A stretch of DNA of 64,000 nucleotides from Pseudomonas khavaziana. Lineage in GTDB: Bacteria; Pseudomonadota; Gammaproteobacteria; Pseudomonadales; Pseudomonadaceae. The first letter of the stretch is position 1. Each line of letters opens with the position of its first letter. Shown in pieces: positions 1-7,236 of the stretch. The stretch covers positions 297,217-361,216 of the forward strand of contig NZ_JAHSTT010000007.1 in assembly GCF_019145205.1 (NCBI RefSeq). The letters run 5' to 3'. The notes under the pieces are model-generated. The model saw nothing but the letters and a program-made list of their open reading frames with translations, did no database searches and was not told the DNA's origin. A program made the position numbers and the translations under genes.

Positions 1-163
1 TGCCGACCCACAGCGCCGTGATGTGCCACTTGTTCCAGGTGCGCTCGTGCACCTTGGTGGGTGCCATGTCGTGGTTGTAGCGAGGGCTGTCGAGGACGTC
101 GGGGCCGGCGTCGAGTTCGTACAGGCCGTTGCGCTCGATGACTTGCGATCTGTTCTGTTGCAT
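1..163 (-). CDS. NCS1-family nucleobase:cation symporter, N-terminal fragment (cut by window edge)
   Basis: Only the first 54 codons are present; the gene runs off the left edge on the minus strand. The start ATG at 163-161 has a GGAG ribosome-binding site just upstream. The visible N-terminus begins MQQNRSQVIERNGLYELDAG and ends with a KWHITALWVG-type segment, which I recognise as the conserved start of NCS1 (cytosine/uracil/allantoin/hydantoin) permeases entering TM1. It is divergent from the pyrimidine-degradation genes that begin at 757, so uptake of uracil, thymine or a dihydropyrimidine/hydantoin is the likely role in the inner membrane. Substrate is inferred from context only. Confidence 0.8.
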   Translation of the reverse strand, partial: MQQNRSQVIERNGLYELDAGPDVLDSPRYNHDMAPTKVHERTWNKWHITALWVG

Positions 164-322
164 GGCCGCTCCACGGTTTTTTTAAAATTATTGTTGCTCA
201 CCTGCACGTTGTGTCCAGGTGGCCGGAGTACCGCGTAAACAACATGACATCACGGGCTCCTGCCAGCCGCCACTGCACTCAATTACCGTGCCGACAACCC
301 AACTTGAACCCGCACCGCTTAT

Positions 323-404
323 ATAACGTGCTGATGTTATTCAACTTTCAGATTGAATTCCGGCGTCCGTCGACGTTATGCAGACTACATAACGCGAACG
401 TTAT
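323..404. promoter_or_regulatory. Cluster of ATAAC/GTTAT half-sites upstream of the NCS1 gene
   Basis: ATAAC occurs at 323-327 and 389-393, and GTTAT at 336-340, 375-379 and 400-404. Two pairs form inverted repeats: ATAAC-N8-GTTAT (323-340) and CGTTATG-N7-CATAACG (374-394). Their density about 160-240 bp upstream of the transporter start suggests regulator half-sites. Which protein binds them is unknown. Confidence 0.35.
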
Positions 405-658
405 CCGAACCGTCCGGACTCAATCTGGTGCAACACAATTATTTTTATTTGCCGACGCCGTCAAGAGGCATATCTCAAGCGTCTGATTTGCAATAAGAAA
501 TGTTGCTCAAAAGCAGAACCTGTCAAGTGCGTCAAAACGGTGAGGTATTGCTACATTTTGGTGACTTAGTATTTTTTACTCTATAAATCAGCAAGTTAAC
601 GTCAGAAAAAGCTGAAGAAAAATCTTCTTGCTCAATCTAAAAACTCGGGCTAGTTTCT

Positions 659-682
659 ATTCCTGTCACCGATGACAGGAAT
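659..682. promoter_or_regulatory. Perfect 10-bp-arm palindrome upstream of the dihydropyrimidinase operon
   Basis: Arms ATTCCTGTCA (659-668) and TGACAGGAAT (673-682) are perfectly complementary around CCGA. It lies 74 bp before the ATG at 757, a typical place for an operator. The TetR-family gene at 5013-5633, at the other end of the pathway cluster, is the obvious candidate ligand (inference). A stem-loop is the alternative, but there is no T-tract after it. Confidence 0.5.
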
Positions 683-756
683 TAACCGACCATCGGCGTG
701 CAGCATTACAACACTTAGAACTGGCACAAGCCGGTCAAGCCTGTGAGGAACTCGAC

Positions 757-2196
757 ATGTCGCTGTTGATCCGTGGCGCCACCGTTATTACCCATGATGA
801 AAGTTACCGCGCCGATGTTTTATGCGCAGGCGGTCTAATTCGCGCCATTGGCACGGATCTGGATATTCCCGCCGGCACTGAAATACTCGATGGCAGCGGC
901 CAATACCTGATGCCGGGCGGCATCGACCCCCATACCCATATGCAACTGCCCTTCATGGGCACAGTGGCCAGTGAAGACTTTTTCAGTGGTACGGCGGCGG
1001 GCTTGGCCGGTGGCACCACATCGATCATCGATTTCGTGATTCCCAACCCGCAGCAATCACTGATGGAAGCGTTTCACCAGTGGCGCGGCTGGGCGGAGAA
1101 GTCCGCCTCCGACTACGGCTTTCATGTGGCAATCACTTGGTGGAGCGAGCAGGTGCGCGAGGAAATGGCCGAATTGGTCAGCCATCACGGCATCAACAGC
1201 TTCAAGCATTTCATGGCCTACAAGAACGCGATCATGGCCGCCGACGACACCCTGGTGGCCAGCTTCGAACGCTGCCTGGAATTGGGCGCGGTGCCCACCG
1301 TACATGCCGAAAACGGCGAATTGGTGTACCACCTGCAACGCAAGCTGATGGCCCAGGGTATCACCGGGCCGGAAGCGCATCCGCTGTCGCGCCCGTCCCA
1401 GGTGGAAGGCGAAGCGGCCAGCCGGGCGATTCGTATTGCCGAGACCATCGGCACGCCACTGTACCTGGTGCATGTGTCGACCAAGGAAGCGCTGGATGAG
1501 ATCACCTACGCCCGGGGCAAGGGCCAGGCGGTCTACGGCGAGGTGCTCGCCGGCCACTTGTTGCTGGATGACAGCGTCTACCAGCACCCCGACTGGCAGA
1601 CCGCCGCCGGCTATGTGATGAGCCCGCCGTTCCGCCCGCGCGGGCATCAGGAGGCGCTATGGCACGGCCTGCAATCGGGCAACCTGCACACCACCGCCAC
1701 CGACCATTGCTGCTTCTGCGCCGAACAGAAAGCCGCCGGGCGTGATGACTTCAGCAAGATCCCCAACGGCACCGCCGGCATCGAAGACCGCATGGCGCTG
1801 CTGTGGCACGAAGGCGTCAATACCGGGCGCCTGTCGATGCAGGAGTTCGTTGCACTGACCTCCACCAACACCGCGAAGATCTTCAATCTCTACCCACGTA
1901 AAGGCGCGGTGCGCGTAGGTGCCGATGCCGACCTGGTGCTGTGGGATCCGCAAGGCACGCGAACGATTTCCGCCAAGACCCACCACCAGCAGGTCGACTT
2001 CAACATCTTCGAAGGCAAGACCGTACGCGGCGTGCCAAGCCATACCATCAGCCAGGGCAAGCTGGTCTGGGCCGAGGGTGACCTGCGCGCCGAACGCGGT
2101 GCCGGGCGCTATGTGGAGCGGCCGGCGTATCCGTCGGTGTTTGAGCAGTTGAGCAAGCGGGCGGAGCATTCAAGGCCGGTTGCTGTGAAACGCTGA
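757..2196 (+). CDS. Dihydropyrimidinase / D-hydantoinase
   Basis: The 479-aa protein belongs to the cyclic amidohydrolase (hydantoinase/dihydropyrimidinase) family, cytosolic, and opens the ring of dihydrouracil or dihydrothymine to the N-carbamoyl-beta-amino acid. Visible metal-site residues are H59 and H61 (HTH after GGID), the carbamylated lysine K150 in SFKHFMAYK, H183 in HAENGE, H239 in YLVHVSTKEA and D316 in TATDHC; Y155 is the usual substrate residue. Length is normal for the family. The start at 757 has GAGGAA upstream. It is the first gene of a dht-preT-preA series on the plus strand, divergent from an NCS1 transporter, so it performs step two of reductive pyrimidine breakdown. The third enzyme, beta-ureidopropionase, is not adjacent inside this window; it may lie beyond the left edge. 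Confidence 0.93.
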   Translation: MSLLIRGATVITHDESYRADVLCAGGLIRAIGTDLDIPAGTEILDGSGQYLMPGGIDPHTHMQLPFMGTVASEDFFSGTAAGLAGGTTSIIDFVIPNPQQSLMEAFHQWRGWAEKSASDYGFHVAITWWSEQVREEMAELVSHHGINSFKHFMAYKNAIMAADDTLVASFERCLELGAVPTVHAENGELVYHLQRKLMAQGITGPEAHPLSRPSQVEGEAASRAIRIAETIGTPLYLVHVSTKEALDEITYARGKGQAVYGEVLAGHLLLDDSVYQHPDWQTAAGYVMSPPFRPRGHQEALWHGLQSGNLHTTATDHCCFCAEQKAAGRDDFSKIPNGTAGIEDRMALLWHEGVNTGRLSMQEFVALTSTNTAKIFNLYPRKGAVRVGADADLVLWDPQGTRTISAKTHHQQVDFNIFEGKTVRGVPSHTISQGKLVWAEGDLRAERGAGRYVERPAYPSVFEQLSKRAEHSRPVAVKR

Positions 2197-2274
2197 AACC
2201 GCAATCGGGGGCAAGTACAGGCAACAAAAATGCCCACTTAGAGGCGATCCAAAAAAAACCGTGAGGCCACCACC

Positions 2275-3642
2275 GTGATCCAGACCCTGACCCACCTCCC
2301 CCATCCCCGCGAAGACGGGGCTACCCTCGCCAGCCAATTCACCGACCTGGCACCGCCCCTCAACGCCCGCCAGGCCCAACTGGAAGCCTCGCGCTGCCTG
2401 TACTGCTACGACGCGCCCTGTGTGAATGCGTGCCCCAGCGAGATCGACATTCCGTCGTTCATCCGCAATATTCACACCGACAACGTCCAGGGTGCGGCGC
2501 AGAAAATCCTTTCGGCCAACATCCTCGGGGGCAGTTGCGCCCGGGTCTGCCCCACGGAAATCCTCTGCCAGCAAGCCTGCGTGCGTAACAACGCCGAAGA
2601 ATGCGCCCCGGTGCTGATCGGCCTGCTGCAGCGCTACGCCACCGACAACGCGCACTTCAACGAACACCCGTTCCAGCGCGCCGCACCCACGGGCAAACTC
2701 ATCGCCGTAGTCGGCGCCGGGCCGGCGGGCCTGGCCTGTGCCCACCGTGCCGCATTGCACGGCCATGACGTGGTGATCTTCGAAGCCCGGGAAAAAGCCG
2801 GTGGCCTGAACGAATACGGGATCGCCAAGTACAAACTGGTGGATGATTTTGCCCAGAAGGAACTGGATTTTCTCCTGCAGATCGGCGGCATCGAAATTCG
2901 CCACGGCCAGCGCCTGGGCGACAACCTGAGTTTGAGCGAACTGCACCAGCAGTTCGATTCGGTGTTCCTCGGCCTCGGCCTGGCCGCCAGCAAACAGCTC
3001 GGCTTACCCCACGAAGAGGCCCCGGGCCTACTCGCCGCCACCGACTACATCCGCGAACTGCGCCAGGCCGATGACCTCAGCCAATTGCCCCTGGCCGACC
3101 GCTGCATCGTACTCGGCGCCGGCAATACCGCCATCGACATGGCCGTGCAGATGGCTCGCCTCGGTGCCCGGGATGTGAACCTTGTGTACCGCCGCGGTCT
3201 GGCGGACATGGGCGCGACCCACCACGAACAGGACATCGCCAAGGCCAATCAGGTGCGGCTGTTGACCTGGGCCCAACCCGAAGAAGTGTTGCTCGACGAT
3301 CAGGGGCGCGTACGCGGCATGCGTTTCGCCCGCACCCGCCTGGACAACGGTCGCCTGCTGCCCACCGGCGAAACCTTCGAGCTGGCCGCCGACGCGATCT
3401 TTAAGGCTATCGGCCAAGGGTTTGACGGCGACGCGCTGCATGACCCATTGGCTCAGCAACTGCACCGTGTGGGCGAGCGCATCTTCGTCGACGAACAGCT
3501 GCGCACCAGCATCCCTGGCGTGTATGCCGGCGGTGATTGCGTCAGCCTCGGCCAGGACCTCACCGTCCAGGCCGTGCAACATGGCAAGCTGGCCGCCGAG
3601 GCCATGCACGCTCAACTCATGCTGAATGTGGAGGCTGCGTAA
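2275..3642 (+). CDS. preT: NAD(P)-dependent dihydropyrimidine dehydrogenase, electron-input subunit PreT
   Basis: The 455-aa protein is a GltD-like flavoprotein. N-terminal cysteines C41/C44/C49/C53 and C88/C92/C98/C102 bind two [4Fe-4S] clusters as in domain I of mammalian dihydropyrimidine dehydrogenase. An FAD-binding GAGPAG motif is at about 147-152 and a second nucleotide-binding GAGNTA at 281-286. It passes electrons from NAD(P)H to PreA. The GTG start has GTGAGG 10-15 nt upstream. Its stop overlaps the preA start (TAATG), so the two subunits are translationally coupled and probably made in equal amounts. Confidence 0.93.
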   Translation: MIQTLTHLPHPREDGATLASQFTDLAPPLNARQAQLEASRCLYCYDAPCVNACPSEIDIPSFIRNIHTDNVQGAAQKILSANILGGSCARVCPTEILCQQACVRNNAEECAPVLIGLLQRYATDNAHFNEHPFQRAAPTGKLIAVVGAGPAGLACAHRAALHGHDVVIFEAREKAGGLNEYGIAKYKLVDDFAQKELDFLLQIGGIEIRHGQRLGDNLSLSELHQQFDSVFLGLGLAASKQLGLPHEEAPGLLAATDYIRELRQADDLSQLPLADRCIVLGAGNTAIDMAVQMARLGARDVNLVYRRGLADMGATHHEQDIAKANQVRLLTWAQPEEVLLDDQGRVRGMRFARTRLDNGRLLPTGETFELAADAIFKAIGQGFDGDALHDPLAQQLHRVGERIFVDEQLRTSIPGVYAGGDCVSLGQDLTVQAVQHGKLAAEAMHAQLMLNVEAA

Positions 3643-4916
3643 TGGCCGATCTCTCGATTGTATTCGCCGGTATCAAGGCTCCTAATCCATTCTGGCTGGC
3701 CTCCGCACCACCCACCGACAAAGCCTACAACGTGGTCCGCGCTTTCGAAGCTGGCTGGGGCGGCGTGGTGTGGAAAACCCTGGGTGAAGACCCGGCAGCG
3801 GTCAACGTGTCGTCGCGTTACTCAGCACATTACGGCGCCAATCGCGAAGTGCTGGGCATCAATAATATCGAACTGATCACCGACCGTTCCCTGGAGATCA
3901 ACCTGCGGGAAATCACCCAGGTCAAAAAGGACTGGCCCGACCGTGCGCTGATCGTATCGCTGATGGTGCCGTGCGTTGAAGAATCCTGGAAAAACATCCT
4001 GCCCCTGGTGGAAGCCACCGGCTGCGACGGTATTGAACTGAACTTCGGCTGCCCCCACGGCATGCCCGAACGCGGCATGGGCGCCGCCGTCGGCCAGGTG
4101 CCGGAGTATGTGGAGCAAGTAACGCGCTGGTGCAAGACCTACTGCTCGTTACCGGTGATCGTCAAGCTCACGCCGAACATCACCGACATCCGCGTGGCGG
4201 CGCGGGCAGCGTATCGCGGCGGTGCGGATGCGGTGTCGCTGATCAATACCATCAACTCCATTACCAGCGTGGATCTGGAACGCATGGTCGCCCTGCCGAT
4301 GGTCGGCACCCAGAGTACCCATGGCGGTTACTGCGGCTCGGCAGTGAAGCCGATTGCCTTGAACATGGTGGCTGAAATTGCCCGTGATCCTCAGACCCAA
4401 AGCCTGCCGATCTGCGGTATCGGCGGTATAGGCAACTGGCGCGATGCCGCGGAATTCGTCGCTTTGGGCTGCGGCGCGGTGCAGGTATGCACAGCGGCGA
4501 TGCTGCATGGGTTTCGCATCGTTGAAGAGATGAAGGATGGCTTGTCGCGGTGGATGGACAGCCAGGGTTACACCAGCCTGCAGGACTTTTCCGGGCGGGC
4601 GGTGGGCAATACCACGGACTGGAAGTACCTGGATATCAACTACCAGGTCATCGCCAAGATTGACCAAGAAACCTGCATTGGCTGTGGGCGTTGCCATATT
4701 GCGTGTGAAGATACCTCCCACCAGGCGATTGCCAGCTTGAAGCAGGTGGATGGCACGCATAAATATGAGGTGATCGATGATGAGTGCGTAGGCTGCAACC
4801 TGTGCCAGATCACCTGCCCGGTGGCGGACTGTATCGAGATGGTGCCGATGGACACGGGCAAGCCGTTTTTGAATTGGACCCAGGATCCGAGGAATCCCTA
4901 CCGGGAGGCTGTGTAG
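3642..4916 (+). CDS. preA: NAD-dependent dihydropyrimidine dehydrogenase, catalytic subunit PreA
   Basis: The 424-aa protein has an FMN-binding dihydroorotate-dehydrogenase-like barrel (residues ~1-300) and a C-terminal double ferredoxin domain with C345/C348/C351/C355 and a second set from C382 (CVGCNLC...CPVADC). It reduces uracil or thymine to the 5,6-dihydro form, the first step of the pathway. The ATG at 3642 overlaps the preT stop by one base; upstream extension of the frame is not needed. In the flexible loop GMGAAVGQ, residue V150 sits where the mammalian enzyme has its proton-donating cysteine (see findings). The last ~14 codons before the C-terminus (4838-4880) are exactly repeated in inverted orientation downstream of the gene. 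Confidence 0.93.
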   Translation: MADLSIVFAGIKAPNPFWLASAPPTDKAYNVVRAFEAGWGGVVWKTLGEDPAAVNVSSRYSAHYGANREVLGINNIELITDRSLEINLREITQVKKDWPDRALIVSLMVPCVEESWKNILPLVEATGCDGIELNFGCPHGMPERGMGAAVGQVPEYVEQVTRWCKTYCSLPVIVKLTPNITDIRVAARAAYRGGADAVSLINTINSITSVDLERMVALPMVGTQSTHGGYCGSAVKPIALNMVAEIARDPQTQSLPICGIGGIGNWRDAAEFVALGCGAVQVCTAAMLHGFRIVEEMKDGLSRWMDSQGYTSLQDFSGRAVGNTTDWKYLDINYQVIAKIDQETCIGCGRCHIACEDTSHQAIASLKQVDGTHKYEVIDDECVGCNLCQITCPVADCIEMVPMDTGKPFLNWTQDPRNPYREAV

Positions 4917-5008
4917 CCCTTTAGACCTCTATCGGGAGCAAGCCCCCTCCCACATTTGACTGTATGGTCCAATTCAAAAACGGCTTGCCCGTGTCCATCG
5001 GCACCATC
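4838..5008. repeat. Perfect 43-nt inverted duplication of the preA 3' end
   Basis: Bases 4838-4880, inside preA, equal the reverse complement of 4966-5008 with no mismatch over 43 nt; identity stops abruptly on both sides. The 85-nt spacer holds the preA stop codon and a solo REP half. An mRNA reading out of preA could fold into a very long stem including its own last codons, and the same applies to the convergent tetR transcript, whose stop codon lies at 5013-5015. Confidence 0.95.
4931..4959. repeat. Solo REP, family 1
   Basis: A single REP half (ATCGGGAGCAAGCCCCCTCC followed by CACATTTGA) without the inverted partner seen in the paired elements elsewhere in the window. It sits in the loop of the 43-nt inverted duplication, between convergent preA and tetR. 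Confidence 0.85.
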
Positions 5009-5012
5009 CCAC

Positions 5013-5633
5013 TCAAGGCTCCAACCCAATCCCCCGCAAAATCACACTGGTCACGGTCTGGATCGCCTTCTCGAACTGCATGTCCGACAACGGCTGGTGG
5101 TCGTTCAGGATCTTCACCTGGTGATCAAAGTCGGCATAGTGCTGGGTCGAGGCCCAGATCATGTACAGCAGGCTTGAAGGCTCCACCGGCAGGATGCGTT
5201 TGTCTTCCACCCACTGGCGAATTTTCGCCTCCTTCATCTTGGCCCAGTCGTACAAGCTTTCATCCAATGCCTCACCGAGGGTCGGCGCGCCGTGGATGAT
5301 TTCATTGGCCCAGACCTTGGAGCCATAAGGTCGTGTCCGCGAGCGCTGCATCTTGGCGCGGATATAACTGCTGAGCACCACCCGCGGGTCGTCGAACGTC
5401 TCGAAGCTCAGGGCGTCCTGCTTCCACAACTCGAGCAGGTCGAACAGCACCGCGCTGTACAGCTCGCTCTTGGTGGTGAAGTAGTAATGCAGGTTAGAGC
5501 GCGGCAGTTGCACCTCTTCGGCGATGTCGGCCATGGCGGTGCTGCCATAGCCTTTTTCGGCGAAGACTTTTTCTGCGGCCAACAGGATTTTTTCGACGTT
5601 GACCCGACGAATTCCACTCTTGTGATTGCCCAT
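5013..5633 (-). CDS. TetR-family regulator, RutR-like
   Basis: The 206-aa protein starts at the ATG 5633-5631, preceded by AGGGAG; the much longer open frame upstream lacks a start signal and is rejected. An N-terminal helix-turn-helix of TetR type covers about residues 12-60 (KILLAAEKVFAEKGYGSTAM, then LPRSNLHYYFTTKSELY). The C-terminal ligand domain resembles the RutR/YcdC group. It is convergent with preA, so it probably senses a pyrimidine or breakdown product and controls the adjacent pathway; the palindrome at 659-682 is a candidate site. The ligand is inferred, not shown. Confidence 0.82.
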   Translation of the reverse strand: MGNHKSGIRRVNVEKILLAAEKVFAEKGYGSTAMADIAEEVQLPRSNLHYYFTTKSELYSAVLFDLLELWKQDALSFETFDDPRVVLSSYIRAKMQRSRTRPYGSKVWANEIIHGAPTLGEALDESLYDWAKMKEAKIRQWVEDKRILPVEPSSLLYMIWASTQHYADFDHQVKILNDHQPLSDMQFEKAIQTVTSVILRGIGLEP

Positions 5634-5748
5634 AAGGGCTCCCTGACAACAACACGGCCTAAAGACTACCATCGGCTCTAGATCGGGGCGACAGGCGCGG
5701 TGCAAACTTCGTACACTGCTTGTCCTTCCCATTGATTGGTATTGAACA

Positions 5749-6114
5749 ATGTTGATCAAGAAAGCCCTGACTACCGTTACGCTGTTGGCATCCCTGCTGG
5801 GCGCTTCGGCAGCGTTTGCCCATGCCCACCTCAAGAGTGCAGAACCTGCGGCCGACAGCAGCGTCGCCGCGCCGAAAGACCTGCGCCTGACCTTCAGCGA
5901 AGGCGTCGAGGCGACGTTCACCAAGGTATCCCTGAGCAAGGACGGCACCGAAGTCGCCATCAAGGGCCTGGAAACCCCGGACGCCGACAAAAAGGTCCTG
6001 GTGGTCACACCCGCTGCACCGCTCGCGGCCGGCAATTACAAAGTGGTATGGAACGCGGTGTCGGTCGACACTCACAAGAGCAACGGTGAATACAGCTTCA
6101 AGGTCGGCCAATAA
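5749..6114 (+). CDS. copC: Periplasmic copper-binding protein CopC
   Basis: The 121-aa protein has a Sec signal peptide (residues 1-24, cleavage after AFA) and a single CopC/YobA beta-barrel domain. The mature N-terminus is predicted to be HAH, so the terminal histidine with a second histidine (H3) and the C-terminal VDTHKSNG segment can form the Cu(II) site. No strong ribosome-binding site is visible. It is three bases from copD, and no copA or copB homologue is nearby. The pair is therefore the minimal copC-copD arrangement, proposed to bring copper into the cytosol rather than to export it. Confidence 0.9.
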   Translation: MLIKKALTTVTLLASLLGASAAFAHAHLKSAEPAADSSVAAPKDLRLTFSEGVEATFTKVSLSKDGTEVAIKGLETPDADKKVLVVTPAAPLAAGNYKVVWNAVSVDTHKSNGEYSFKVGQ

Positions 6115-6117
6115 CCC

Positions 6118-6975
6118 ATGGCAACGTTGCTGGTGCTGTGCCGCTTCCTGCATTTCGTGGTGGTGCTGTTGATGTTCGGGGCCTGGGTGTTCAGGCCCTG
6201 GCTGCTCGGCACTCAAAGGCAGCCGGCACTGGACCGGCAATTGCTGCGCATTACCCGTGGCCTGGCCTGGGTGGGACTCGGTTCCGGCCTGGTTTGGTTG
6301 CTGTTGATCACCGCCAGCATGGCCGGCAGTTGGGATGCGGCGCTGCAACCGGCCACAGTGCAGCTGGTGTTGGGCAAGACCTTCTTCGGCCAGGTATGGG
6401 CCTGGCATCTGCTGCTGAACCTGCTGCTGGTGATCGCGCTGATCAAGCCCTGGCCAGTCTTGCGCATGCCATTGATCGCCCTGCTGCTGGCGACCCTGGC
6501 CCCCGTTGGCCATGGCGCCATGCTCGATGGGCTGAATGGGCAATTGCTGATCCTCAACCAGGTGGTGCATTTGCTTTGCGTAGGGGCCTGGCTGGGGGGG
6601 TTGCTGGTTCTGGTGCTGATCCTCAGACACGCGCAAGAGCACCGGTTGGAGCCGATTCTGCGCCGCTTCAGCGGTGCGGGTTATGGCCTGGTCGCAGGCT
6701 TGCTGGTAACCGGCTTGATCAACGTGCGCGTGCTCACCGGGCAACTGTGGCCCACGCCGTTGTTCAGTGGTTTCGCCCTGATTCTGTTGATCAAGGTGAT
6801 GCTGGTGCTGGGTATGTTGGCGCTGGCGCTGCTGAACCGGCTGCGCCTTGATCGCTGCGAACAGCGACTGGGCAGCTTGAAAGCCAGTGTGATGGTGGAG
6901 TGGCTGTTGGGGGTCTGTGCAGTGGCCGCGGTTTCACTCCTTGGCACCCTGCCGCCGATGGTCCTGGCGGGATAA
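6118..6975 (+). CDS. copD: Copper homeostasis membrane protein CopD
   Basis: The 285-aa integral membrane protein has about eight hydrophobic segments spread along its length, with the CopD-type C-terminal region (from ~150). The start ATG is three bases after the copC stop. CopD proteins are thought to pass copper from CopC across the inner membrane. No regulator or metal site is evident in the flanking sequence. Confidence 0.87.
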   Translation: MATLLVLCRFLHFVVVLLMFGAWVFRPWLLGTQRQPALDRQLLRITRGLAWVGLGSGLVWLLLITASMAGSWDAALQPATVQLVLGKTFFGQVWAWHLLLNLLLVIALIKPWPVLRMPLIALLLATLAPVGHGAMLDGLNGQLLILNQVVHLLCVGAWLGGLLVLVLILRHAQEHRLEPILRRFSGAGYGLVAGLLVTGLINVRVLTGQLWPTPLFSGFALILLIKVMLVLGMLALALLNRLRLDRCEQRLGSLKASVMVEWLLGVCAVAAVSLLGTLPPMVLAG

Positions 6976-6994
6976 AAACCCAAGTCTGACTCGG

Positions 6995-7093
6995 TCAAAT
7001 GTGGGAGGGGGCTTGCTCCCGATAGCAGTGTGTCAGTCACATTCATTCCAACTGATACACCGCCATCGGGAGCAAGCCCCCTCCCACATTTGA
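6995..7093. repeat. REPIN, family 1
   Basis: Two inverted REP halves. The left arm begins TCAAATGTGGGAGGGGGCTT at 6995 and the right arm is its exact reverse complement, ending at 7093 (29-bp perfect arms). The loop contains partly complementary GTGTCAGT and ACTGATAC. It lies in the gap between copD and the porin gene. Confidence 0.93.
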
Positions 7094-7181
7094 CCATGCC
7101 CGCTTATATCAAGGCTCGGCAGGTCATCGTATAACTTCTGCTTGACACACCCCGAAAACCCCGCAAATATCCCGCTCAATG

Positions 7182-7202
7182 TTGTACGACGACGTATAAC
7201 AA
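7182..7202. promoter_or_regulatory. Shared operator-like motif before the porin gene
   Basis: A 21-bp sequence starting TTGTACGACGACGTATAAC matches one at 8680-8700 at 16 of 21 positions (TACGAC, AC, TA and AACAA conserved). It is also an imperfect palindrome (GTTGTAC-N6-GTATAAC from 7181). A possible promoter, TTGACA at 7142-7147 with AAATAT at 7165-7170, lies just upstream, so a bound repressor would block initiation. No regulator gene for this cluster is inside the window. Confidence 0.5.
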
Positions 7203-7236
7203 ATAATAAAAACAACAAAAGAAAGGGAGCCTCACT

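Larger units (their letters stand above)
164..756. other. Divergent intergenic region with two palindromic zones, no convincing gene
   Basis: This 593-bp gap separates the divergent NCS1 transporter and dihydropyrimidinase genes. It is AT-richer than its surroundings. A 91-codon reading frame at 211-486 has no ribosome-binding site, no recognisable domain and atypical composition, so I do not call it a gene. The gap holds a cluster of ATAAC/GTTAT motifs (323-404) and a strong 24-bp palindrome (659-682), both listed separately. A TATAAA at 582-587 could be a -10 element but its -35 partner is weak. Confidence 0.6.

Noticed and set aside
211..486. 91-codon plus-strand frame in the NCS1-dihydropyrimidinase gap
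   Set aside because: No ribosome-binding site, no domain, composition unlike coding DNA, and it overlaps the regulatory motif cluster.
659..682. Palindrome read as a LexA box (CTGT-N8-ACAG)
   Set aside because: The pattern fits formally, but the central bases are not AT-rich and the downstream genes are metabolic; a pathway repressor is likelier.
5634..6035. Long N-terminal extension of the TetR gene
   Set aside because: It lies antisense to copC and has no start signal; ATG at 5633 has an AGGGAG site and matches the family length.
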